Source: Candidatus Bathyarchaeota archaeon (GTDB lineage Archaea > Thermoproteota > Bathyarchaeia > Bathyarchaeales > Bathycorpusculaceae). Taken from it: a stretch of 64,000 nt of DNA. The notes beneath the pieces are model-generated. The model saw only the letters and a list, made by a program, of their open reading frames with translations. It did no database searches and had not been told where the DNA came from. Within the stretch, counting starts at the first letter, position 1, and the number at the start of each line of letters is the position of its first letter. The stretch covers positions 30,397-94,396 of the forward strand of contig CAIUPH010000114.1 of NCBI GenBank assembly GCA_903901015.1, in the 5' to 3' direction. Position numbers and translations under genes: made by a program. Shown here piece by piece: positions 16,653 to 23,187 of the stretch.

Positions 16653-16922
16653 ATGAGAATAAAAACGTATCATACTGTTTCTTTGGAAACGGAAAATAAA
16701 AAATTGTTAGAAGAATTAACCGCAATTATGGAATGCTCTAATCAAAACGAATGTTTAAGTAAAATCTTGAAACCAATGTATGAAGCCTTCTCATTCTATA
16801 AGACAGGAAAATTAGAATCGTATCCGTTAGCTTCACGGGCACAGATAGTTTTTCAGCTTTACCCAAAACAAGCCTATGTAACTTTTGGTCAAAACCAACC
16901 CATGCCAAACGGAGACGATTAG
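16653..16922 (+). CDS. Small element protein, possible ribbon-helix-helix regulator
   Basis: 89 residues. The N-terminus RIKTYHTVSLETENKKLLEE gives one strand followed by helices, loosely like a ribbon-helix-helix DNA-binding protein, but the match is weak. The C-terminal half (YPLASRAQIVFQLYPKQAYV) is hydrophobic and strand-like. A TATA-like box about 26 bases upstream suggests a leaderless mRNA. It is the first of a run of plus-strand genes with tight spacing (16653-18332), so it may regulate or head that operon. Confidence 0.5.
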   Translation: MRIKTYHTVSLETENKKLLEELTAIMECSNQNECLSKILKPMYEAFSFYKTGKLESYPLASRAQIVFQLYPKQAYVTFGQNQPMPNGDD

Positions 16923-16924
16923 AT

Positions 16925-17098
16925 ATGTCTAAAAAAATTATAAAAGATTTAGAAAACAAGCCTAGCGATTTTACGCATGGCATTGATGACAGAGATTTTT
17001 CTAAACATACAGAAACCGAACCCGAAATTTTTCCAGAGATGGAACCATTCTGTAAAAGTCGTCAACCTCAAGATAGACAGAAATTGATTAGAGAGTGA
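16925..17098 (+). CDS. Small acidic/charged element protein (57 residues)
   Basis: ATG 16925 lies two bases after the previous stop and the stop overlaps an in-frame GTG of the next gene as GTGA, so the gene fits the operon. The product starts MSKKIIKDLENKPSDF and is rich in Asp, Glu and Lys (TETEPEIFPEMEPF). No domain is recognised; support comes mainly from spacing. Confidence 0.5.
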   Translation: MSKKIIKDLENKPSDFTHGIDDRDFSKHTETEPEIFPEMEPFCKSRQPQDRQKLIRE

Positions 17099-17103
17099 TT
17101 GAG

Positions 17104-17685
17104 ATGACAGAGCAACCAATTATACCAATTAAGAAAGAAAATAACATTCGTGTGATTCTGGATGCTAGTCCACAACTTAAGAACGCTAACGACCAAATTG
17201 AAAAGCTGAATCAAGAAATCGGAAAAAAAGACGAATTACTGAAGACATTCATGGCTCAAACTGCCGAATTCGAAAAACGAAAGATTGAAGAAAAAAGTAC
17301 AGAATCAAAACATTATATTAAAAGAGAAAGTGAAGAGACCGCACGATTAGAGACCCCTGAACCCCAAAAGCAGACATATGAGCTAGACCCCGAATGCGAT
17401 GTTCCAAGAACCCTTAAAGGTGAAAGCATTTCTGAGGTTATAAATTTCCTTAGTGTGAATGCTAAACGGGGAAATTTGGATTCAAAACGTATTCTGAATG
17501 ATTTGACCAAAAAAATAATTCACAACACTAAACCGCTAGATTTTGAATTTCATGGAGATTCTAAGCTTCTATGGAAAACCCCACTTCCTATAAGCGAATT
17601 TGATTCAGATGAAAGAAAGAAAGCTGTAGCGAATTATAATGAAAAGTTACGTAAGAATCGCACTGAAAATTGGAGAGTGAATTAA
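17104..17685 (+). CDS. Coiled-coil element protein (193 residues)
   Basis: No known family. About residues 25-80 form a probable coiled coil (NANDQIEKLNQEIGKKDELL), followed by a charged linker with Pro and Glu, then a compact C-terminal part (SEVINFLSVNAKRGNLDSKR). ATG 17104 begins MTEQPIIPIKKE; a GTG at 17095 would overlap the preceding stop and could be used by coupling. The stop TAA shares one base with the next gene's ATG. A structural or scaffolding role is conceivable, not shown. Confidence 0.55.
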   Translation: MTEQPIIPIKKENNIRVILDASPQLKNANDQIEKLNQEIGKKDELLKTFMAQTAEFEKRKIEEKSTESKHYIKRESEETARLETPEPQKQTYELDPECDVPRTLKGESISEVINFLSVNAKRGNLDSKRILNDLTKKIIHNTKPLDFEFHGDSKLLWKTPLPISEFDSDERKKAVANYNEKLRKNRTENWRVN

Positions 17686-18185
17686 TGAGTTTGCCTAGAA
17701 CACATCATAAGCCAATTTCGGGTCAATGGAAGCAACTTCCAAGTGGAAAGGTAATATGGCGTGAATTTCTTTCAACGTTCGGTGATAACTTTAAGGATTT
17801 TGACCCACTTGATTTAATCGGCATAAGCAGAGAAGCAGATTTTAAAATTGTGTTTGTAAAAACTGACCCTGACCCAACTAAATTTAATTCAAGAATATCT
17901 AGGTTTTTCTGTCAAGATGTACACATGGAATTAAGAGAGGATGTAAGCGAAAACATTGTATTGAAATTCGGTTCTGACAAGTGCTATTATATTTCAGATT
18001 TAACTCCACTAGGAAAAACGCTTAAAGCAGTTTTAGAGAGCAATCCCGAATTAATTGTTAACATTTCAGAGCCTTACTTAATTTCGCAAATTCAAGCAAT
18101 CGCATTTCTAAATCAATGGAACTATGGCTATGGTCGTGTCGAAGTTTCTGCTAACGGGTCAATTGAATATTATAAGACGGTTTAG
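17685..18185 (+). CDS. Hypothetical element protein (166 residues)
   Basis: No family recognised. It begins MSLPRTHHKPISGQWKQLPS with an ATG that shares a base with the previous stop (TAATG), which argues for translational coupling; TTG 17670 is a weaker alternative. The body is mixed alpha/beta (DFKIVFVKTDPDPTKF, SENIVLKFGSDKCYYI) and the C-terminus has aromatic residues (NQWNYGYGRVEVSANGS). Soluble, no membrane segment. Its role in the element is unknown. Confidence 0.55.
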   Translation: MSLPRTHHKPISGQWKQLPSGKVIWREFLSTFGDNFKDFDPLDLIGISREADFKIVFVKTDPDPTKFNSRISRFFCQDVHMELREDVSENIVLKFGSDKCYYISDLTPLGKTLKAVLESNPELIVNISEPYLISQIQAIAFLNQWNYGYGRVEVSANGSIEYYKTV

Positions 18186-18203
18186 CTTGGATTTGATTAA
18201 ATA

Positions 18204-18332
18204 ATGAAAAATGATGATTTGTGTCATAGATGCAAAAAATGTAATGTGACCGTTCTTGAAATTCGTGAGGACACAGCATATTTTGTGTGCGATATATGTG
18301 GACTAATTAGGTCGAAAGACAAAAACCTCTGA
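18204..18332 (+). CDS. Zinc-ribbon microprotein (42 residues)
   Basis: ATG 18204 to TGA 18332. The product has CHRCKKC near the N-terminus and CDICG about 24 residues later, with a short beta-hairpin between (VTVLEIREDTAYFV), the layout of a minimal zinc ribbon like those of small archaeal and viral regulators. It closes the plus-strand gene run before the ATPase. A nucleic-acid-binding role is inference. Confidence 0.6.
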   Translation: MKNDDLCHRCKKCNVTVLEIREDTAYFVCDICGLIRSKDKNL

Positions 18333-18573
18333 AATAGCCCCTACCAGTACAGAAATATTGACTTTTGGAAAAGTAGTCTGAAAAATAGGGATTGCCAAAA
18401 GTAAATTGAAGTTATGTTTAACTTTCTGTTTATTTGAGATTTATATTTACTATTTTTAATGGTTCTTAATTTGTAGTTAAGATTCGTTTCTGCATTCCAA
18501 TAACCTGATAATTCCAAGTTTGGCGTTAATAGAAAAGCAAAATTGCTAAACCTTTTAATGCTAATAGGTTCCT

Positions 18574-19800
18574 ATGTACGATTTTATGGCTTTTTTGCTT
18601 CAAAAAAGTCGAAAAATGGCACAAAAAAAGCGAAATATTTCGAAGATTTGCTATATATTTGTCAATCTAGTTCATCATTCACCACATTTAGAAGGTGAAA
18701 GCACGGAAAACAACCAAAACCAAAACAATGAAGGGATTCATAGCGATTTAAGCAACATCTTAACCGACATAAAGCAACATTTAGGTTTAATTCTAGTCGC
18801 TGAATCGGGACACGGTAAAAGTTTTACAGCGTTTAGCATAGTTAAAGAAGCACTAAAAGACCAAAACATGACAGTGATAATACTTAGCCCTAGCTCTATT
18901 TGGAAAAGAAATTATGGCTTTATCAATTGTGTTCAGGTTGGAACCTCAGAGTTTAACCCCATTGTGGCAATAGATAAGACCGACATCGAAAACGTTCAAT
19001 TTCTCAGAGACACGATTCATATAAACTTAGACAAAAAATACAGCTACATTAAATCTCAATGGCTAGAAGACCTTTTACGTTCTAAGGCATCTTTGCTTTT
19101 TGATATTCACTATTTGAACGGTAGACGCATAAAATATTTTGAATCGGTAGTTCTTGAATACATCTTTAAAATGCAAAAATCAGCAATTGATAAAGACCCA
19201 ACATACAAACATCATTATTTGATAGTTCTAGAGGAAGCACAAACAAGTTTTGGAACTTATTCAATGAATTCAGATGATTCACTAGAGCTATTTTCACTTT
19301 TTACAATTTCCCGTTCGGATGCCTTCATTCACTACCTAGTTTTAGGTCAACGACTAAACGATATTAGCTGTAAAATTGTTGAACGCCTAAGAGTTTTTTG
19401 TGGTCTTACGCTAGGCGAAAATAGTTTAAGGAAATTAAAAGCCATGATGCCGAATGAAGAGACTAAGAAGAGAATTCAATGTTTGCCTAAACGACATTGG
19501 ATTTATTTAAACGGGTCAACGAATCCCGAACTAGTAATTTCAGAGTATAAGAAAGAAGGAAGTGTAAAATATTTAAAACCTGAGCCGAACCCAAAAAGAA
19601 CAGAGCCAAAACCAAAAGAGTCTTTGGTTTTAAGGTATATGAAATTCGTAAATAAATTCAATCCATTCGGAACCGAACCAATGACCGAAAGCATAAACCT
19701 AGACCCGAATACTTACGACACTGAGAACAAACAAGAAAGTGAAGAGGACGCTTTAGAGGAAGATAACGCACTTCTAGAAGAGGAAGACGATTTATGGTAA
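18574..19800 (+). CDS. P-loop ATPase, HerA/FtsK/VirB4-like
   Basis: Probable DNA-translocating or packaging ATPase. Walker A is AESGHGKS ([AG]x4GK[ST]) near residue 86; Walker B is HYLIVLEEAQ near residue 215, with the Glu pair seen in HerA/FtsK-type motors; a sensor-like LVLGQRLND segment follows near residue 260. The protein ends in a strongly acidic tail (SEEDALEEDNALLEEEDDLW). In archaeal viruses and conjugative plasmids such ATPases drive genome packaging or transfer, but no capsid or secretion partner is visible here. The first 30 residues may not be translated; later ATG codons (18589, 18616) are possible starts. Confidence 0.7.
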   Translation: MYDFMAFLLQKSRKMAQKKRNISKICYIFVNLVHHSPHLEGESTENNQNQNNEGIHSDLSNILTDIKQHLGLILVAESGHGKSFTAFSIVKEALKDQNMTVIILSPSSIWKRNYGFINCVQVGTSEFNPIVAIDKTDIENVQFLRDTIHINLDKKYSYIKSQWLEDLLRSKASLLFDIHYLNGRRIKYFESVVLEYIFKMQKSAIDKDPTYKHHYLIVLEEAQTSFGTYSMNSDDSLELFSLFTISRSDAFIHYLVLGQRLNDISCKIVERLRVFCGLTLGENSLRKLKAMMPNEETKKRIQCLPKRHWIYLNGSTNPELVISEYKKEGSVKYLKPEPNPKRTEPKPKESLVLRYMKFVNKFNPFGTEPMTESINLDPNTYDTENKQESEEDALEEDNALLEEEDDLW

Positions 19801-19864
19801 ATTCTCAAGTTTGTTTGAATGTTAGAAATTATGAAAAACAAAAAATTTGGAGACCTAAAAAAAT

Positions 19865-20104
19865 ATGAAAATGATTTGTCCCGAATGTGGAATTATGGGT
19901 TATACCCAAATTAGAAAACAATACGCAAGAATTGCACATTATAGAGGTTTCAAAGGAGAATCTAGACTAGTCGATTGGCACAGTACAACCATTGAAGAAC
20001 TACAGAAAGTTAACCCTCAAATTGTTATCAATAATGTTATCAATGAATCTCAAGTTTTTGTTATCAATGGAAGAAAAGCAAATTCAACATTGTTAACATC
20101 ATAT
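19865..20104 (+). other. 5' part of the attP-spanning reading frame (zinc-knuckle N-terminus)
   Basis: ATG 19865 starts MKMICPECGIMGY, a CPECG half zinc ribbon, followed by RIAHYRGFKGESR, a segment often seen in small archaeal zinc proteins. The frame runs into attR at 20105 and then reads host tRNA remnant, so the native C-terminus is missing here. In the circle it would continue at 9888-10190 in the same frame and end overlapping the integrase start. The three GTTATCAAT repeats lie inside this coding stretch. Confidence 0.5.
20024..20068 (+). promoter_or_regulatory. Arm-type repeats at right end (GTTATCAAT x3)
   Basis: Exact GTTATCAAT at 20024-20032, 20036-20044 and 20060-20068. Start-to-start spacing is 12 and 24 bases, the same 12-base period as the inverted pair at 10080-10100. 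Likely integrase or accessory-protein arm sites of attP. Confidence 0.6.
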
Positions 20105-20123
20105 CGCCAGACTCATAATCTGG
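20105..20123 (+). other. attR core (19-bp direct repeat)
   Basis: Identical to 9888-9906. To its left is element sequence with no tRNA 5' half; to its right is the displaced host tRNA 3' half. Confidence 0.85.
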
Positions 20124-20185
20124 AGTTTGAAGGGCCAAGCGCCTGCAACCAGAAGTCGCGGGCTCGAATCCCGCCCCCGGCACCA
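20105..20185 (+). pseudogene. Displaced host 3' half of tRNA-Met with one intron
   Basis: Anticodon arm CCAGA-CTCATAA-TCTGG without an intron at 37/38, then AG, an intron at 20126-20154 (29 nt, position 45/46), GTC, T-arm GCGGG-CTCGAAT-CCCGC, acceptor CCCCGGC, A and CCA ending 20185. The intron has CTGG paired with CCAG, bulges AG^T and AA^G, and inner TTG/CAA, which is the swapped version of CAA/TTG in the left copy. No 5' acceptor or D-arm exists upstream, so this fragment cannot make a tRNA. Confidence 0.85.
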
Positions 20186-20299
20186 CTTTTAAAATATTTT
20201 TTTAACAGCTCCTTCTGTTTTTTCTGGGACATTTGGTTTTATTGTGTTTAGGCACAAATTTTATATCGATAGGTGAACCGTTGTACTCTGAGGTTAACG

Positions 20300-20512
20300 A
20301 TGGAAACTGTTACAGTTTCAAAAAAATACCAAATAGTCATTCCAGAAAAACTGCGCAAGAGCGCTGGAATTAAACCCGGCGACAAAATGGTGGCAATAAC
20401 CAAGCATGGAATCCTCCAGTACATACCCGTGCGCCCCCTAAAAGACACTGAAGGCTTTATTTCAGGGTTAGACACAGACGACCTCCGCGACGAGTCTGAC
20501 AGAATTGATTAG
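20300..20512 (+). CDS. vapB: AbrB/MazE-type antitoxin (VapB)
   Basis: Swapped-hairpin DNA-binding antitoxin of a VapBC pair; it neutralises the toxin and represses the operon. METVTVSKKYQIVIPEKLRK is the classic AbrB beta-hairpin, followed by GIKPGDKMVAIT. The C-terminal tail (SGLDTDDLRDESDRID) would bind the toxin. ATG 20300 is chosen over an upstream in-frame start at 20273 that lies over a TATA-like TTTATAT. It overlaps vapC by eight bases. It sits just outside attR. Confidence 0.85.
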   Translation: METVTVSKKYQIVIPEKLRKSAGIKPGDKMVAITKHGILQYIPVRPLKDTEGFISGLDTDDLRDESDRID

Positions 20513-20876
20513 CATAGACAGTTTCGGCTGGATTGAACGGTTCACAAAGGGACCAAAGGCGCCTCAGTACAAGCAGGTCATTGAATCAACTCCTCCTAAA
20601 GAGATACTCACATCAATCGTAGTTCTCTATGAAGTTTACAAGAAAATAAAGAAGCTCAAAGGCGAGGAAGAAGCGCTGCTGGTAGTTGCCGCCCTAAGTC
20701 AAACCACAATTGTGCCCCTTGACCAAACATTATCCCTTGAAGCAGCAGATTTCAGCCTTGAGTATAACCTGCACTTCTCAGATGCAATCGTTTACGCCAC
20801 TGCACGCCACTGGAAAGCTAACCTTTACACTAGTGACACCGATTTGAAGCCGCTAAAGGCAGTGTGCTTTATTTAG
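20505..20876 (+). CDS. vapC: PIN-domain toxin (VapC)
   Basis: Ribonuclease toxin paired with the upstream antitoxin. The 123-residue PIN domain keeps its acidic residues: Asp in SIDSFGWIE, Glu in VVLYEVYKKI, Asp in HFSDAIVYATA and Asp in YTSDTDLK. The TTG start overlaps the vapB stop, giving coupled translation. The pair lies next to the integrated element but outside its repeats, with base composition like the host. Confidence 0.85.
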   Translation: MISIDSFGWIERFTKGPKAPQYKQVIESTPPKEILTSIVVLYEVYKKIKKLKGEEEALLVVAALSQTTIVPLDQTLSLEAADFSLEYNLHFSDAIVYATARHWKANLYTSDTDLKPLKAVCFI

Positions 20877-20901
20877 CAAAAACTTGTCAGGATGCGTCGA
20901 A

Positions 20902-22455
20902 ATGAATTATCCGCATGTTCCTCTTCAAGAACTCCTTCATCAAAGTGCCGAGAATTTCCCAGAAAAAATCGCTGTTGTTTATGATGGGCAGAAAATAACC
21001 TATGGCCAGTTGGATGCGCTGTCTAATCAGTTTGCCAATGCATTGCTCAATATGGGCGTCGAAAAAGGCGACCGCGTGGCACTGTATCTACCCAACATTC
21101 CTCCGTTTGTAATTGGTTTTTTTGGAGCCCTCAAGGCAGGCGCGGTTGTAACAGCTATCAGTCCCCTGCACCGCGAACGCGAAGTGGAGTATCAACTCCG
21201 GGATTCTGGAGCCCAAACCATCGTTGCGCTGGATTCGCTCTTTCCGATTGTGGATAAAGTTTGGGAAAAGACCCAGATTAAACACGTGATAATTGCGGAC
21301 TTGGAAGAAAACACGGGTCCTCCATGTTCTCAAATCGCCATAAATTTCAGCCAGTTACTGGAAAACAACTCAAAAACAACCCCAAAAATAAAATGTAATC
21401 CACATGAAGATTTAGCGGCTCTCCAATACACGGGCGGTACAACGGGAACAGCCAAAGGCGCCATGTTAACACACCGAAACCTCGTTTCAAACACTCTTGC
21501 ATTCGCCGCAACGATAAAGGGAACATCGAAGGATGTCTTCCTGACGGCGCTGCCTCTGTTCCACATCTACGGCTTAACCACCAGCATGACCGTGCCCATA
21601 AGTTTAGCCGCAAAAATGGTGTTGATGCCCAAATTTGAACCAGCAAAGGTTTTAGAAACCATACAGACGCACAGGGTCACGGTGTTTTGTGGTGTCCCAA
21701 CCATGTATTCGGCGCTCATAGCCAACCCTGAACTGGGCAAATACGATTTAACATCTATCCGCGTATGCATCTCTGGTGCTTCGTCTTTGCCGCCGCTGGT
21801 CCAGAAGAAATTCATCGAAGTCACGAGGGGTTTCCTCGCAGAAGGGTATGGTTTGACTGAGGCTTCGCCAGTTACGCATTGCATGCCTGTAGATTTGTCG
21901 ATGCGGACGATGAAAGTGAGTTCAATAGGGCTGCCGCTGCCAGATACAGAAGCAAAAATCGTGGATTTAGAAACAGGCGAAAAAACACTTGAAGCAGGCG
22001 AGACGGGCGAATTAGCCGTGAAGGGACCGCAGGTTATGAAGGGTTACTGGCAAAGACCCGAGGAAACCGCTTTGGTTCTGCGTGGCGGGTGGCTTTTCAC
22101 AGGCGACATCGCACGCATGGACCAAGACGGGTACTTCTACATAACCGACCGCAAAAAAGATCTCATCAAAACCAAAGACTACAGCGTCTACCCCCACGAA
22201 CTCGAAGATATCCTATACGAACACCCAGCCGTCAAATTGTGCGCGGTCGTTGGCAAACCTGACCCGATGGCGGGCGAGGTTCCTAAAGCCTACATCGTGC
22301 TCAATGATGGAGCAACTGTCTCGAAAGAGAAAATTATGAATTTTGTCAACGACAAAGTAGCCTCATACAAAGCAATCCGCGAAGTCGAATTCAGAATGGA
22401 TCTACCGATAAGCTCGGCAGGCAAAGTCCTAAAACGACAACTTAAAGGAACATAG
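20902..22455 (+). CDS. AMP-forming acyl-CoA synthetase
   Basis: Activates a carboxylic acid with ATP and CoA through an acyl-adenylate. The 517-residue protein shows all ANL-family motifs: YTGGTTGTAKGAMLTH (phosphate loop), YGLTEASPVTH, GELAVKGPQVMKGYW, WLFTGDIARMDQDGY, the hinge ITDRKKDLIKTKDYSVYP and the C-terminal catalytic lysine in SSAGKVLKR. Similar proteins act on medium or long fatty acids, 4-coumarate or aromatic acids; the substrate is not determined. ATG 20902 starts the conserved MNYPHVPLQELL segment. Confidence 0.92.
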   Translation: MNYPHVPLQELLHQSAENFPEKIAVVYDGQKITYGQLDALSNQFANALLNMGVEKGDRVALYLPNIPPFVIGFFGALKAGAVVTAISPLHREREVEYQLRDSGAQTIVALDSLFPIVDKVWEKTQIKHVIIADLEENTGPPCSQIAINFSQLLENNSKTTPKIKCNPHEDLAALQYTGGTTGTAKGAMLTHRNLVSNTLAFAATIKGTSKDVFLTALPLFHIYGLTTSMTVPISLAAKMVLMPKFEPAKVLETIQTHRVTVFCGVPTMYSALIANPELGKYDLTSIRVCISGASSLPPLVQKKFIEVTRGFLAEGYGLTEASPVTHCMPVDLSMRTMKVSSIGLPLPDTEAKIVDLETGEKTLEAGETGELAVKGPQVMKGYWQRPEETALVLRGGWLFTGDIARMDQDGYFYITDRKKDLIKTKDYSVYPHELEDILYEHPAVKLCAVVGKPDPMAGEVPKAYIVLNDGATVSKEKIMNFVNDKVASYKAIREVEFRMDLPISSAGKVLKRQLKGT

Positions 22456-22541
22456 TGCGTTTCTTGGATGGCTCCATCTTGGTAATCGAATATACAAAAA
22501 TTATTTCAATTAGAAAAGGTTCCTCTATAGGGTTAACCAAA

Positions 22542-22877
22542 ATGAACTTCTGTCCACAATGCGGGGCACTGCTCCAAGTAGTCAAAAAGGGAGAGGCTTC
22601 ACTCAGATGCCCAAAATGCAAATACCGAAAGCCAATTGAACAAGAAGAAACAAAACAAAAAATACATATTTCTCACGGCAAATCAGCGGAAATCGCAGTT
22701 ATAGATAAAAAAACAGCATCGCTTAGACAACTGCCGACGGTTAAAGTGGTTTGCCTAATATGCGGCCACACAGAAAGCGAAATTTGGAACGTGGAGGCAG
22801 CAGATGAAACCATCCATTCCACAATCACCTTCTTCAGATGCATAAAATGTGGGACAACAAGAAGAGAATCAGGATGA
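22542..22877 (+). CDS. TFS-like (RpoM) transcription-factor paralogue
   Basis: Archaeal transcript-cleavage factor family that inserts into RNA polymerase. N-terminal zinc ribbon FCPQCGALLQVV with RCPKCKYRK; C-terminal ribbon VCLICGHTESEIWNVEAADE then FFRCIKCGTTRRE. The catalytic Asp-Glu of the TFIIS-type hairpin is kept (AADE). The loop after it is longer than in canonical TFS (TIHSTIT instead of about four residues) and the usual final WREY is TRRES, so this may be a paralogue with altered activity. ATG 22542 is the natural start. Confidence 0.8.
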   Translation: MNFCPQCGALLQVVKKGEASLRCPKCKYRKPIEQEETKQKIHISHGKSAEIAVIDKKTASLRQLPTVKVVCLICGHTESEIWNVEAADETIHSTITFFRCIKCGTTRRESG

Positions 22878-22917
22878 CTCAACAGAAAAACAGTTGACGA
22901 CCTGAGGACCGACTAAA

Positions 22918-23130
22918 CTACTCTTTCTTCAGTACTTTTAGCACAACTTTTTCGCCAACCCAAGCAAAAAACAGCACAACCACAAACGGACCCAAGAAGA
23001 GCGCGAAAACAAAGTCGTTGTTGGCTGTTGCGGCTTTCCCCAAAACGTCGGGGTAGAGCATAATGCCCGCTATGACTAAAACAGCCGTCAAAACGAATGC
23101 CACCGCGAAAGTTACGCCCTTCATAGCCAT
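22918..23130 (-). CDS. Two-helix small membrane protein
   Basis: About 70 residues with two hydrophobic helices: TFAVAFVLTAVLVIAGIML and FVFALFLGPFVVVLFFAWVG, joined by a short polar loop, ending in the basic tail KVVLKVLKKE. No family is recognised. It is divergent from hypF and separated from it by about 57 bases. Start could be ATG 23130 or the ATG two codons later. Confidence 0.6.
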   Translation of the reverse strand: MAMKGVTFAVAFVLTAVLVIAGIMLYPDVLGKAATANNDFVFALFLGPFVVVLFFAWVGEKVVLKVLKKE

Positions 23131-23187
23131 CAAACGTGTTTTGATTGATGCTTGTTTGTTTTAAAGGTTGCCAGAAAACCCCTCGAA

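Larger units (their letters stand above)
9888..20123. mobile_element. Integrated element of about 10.2 kb in tRNA-Met, class unknown
   Basis: Bounded by a 19-bp direct repeat at 9888-9906 and 20105-20123 that covers the tRNA anticodon arm. The interior is visibly more AT-rich than the flanks and its proteins are mostly orphans. It carries an intact tyrosine integrase next to the left end, a P-loop ATPase, a beta-helix surface protein, a 421-residue protein with a winged-helix-like middle and a set of small proteins. Host tRNA sequence is split across the two ends. No capsid, relaxase or partition gene is recognisable, so virus versus integrative plasmid stays open. Confidence 0.9.

Noticed and set aside
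19819..19914. 31-codon frame between the ATPase and the zinc-knuckle frame
   Set aside because: No ribosome-binding site, overlaps the next frame and shows no recognisable features.
9862..20185. Split tRNA-Met made by trans-splicing of the two halves
   Set aside because: At first the left acceptor looked broken, but the third intron restores CCCCGGC, so the left gene is complete by itself; no complementary leader sequences were found at the right half.
20300..20876. VapBC pair as part of the integrated element
   Set aside because: It lies outside the right core repeat and beyond the displaced tRNA half, and its composition is host-like.
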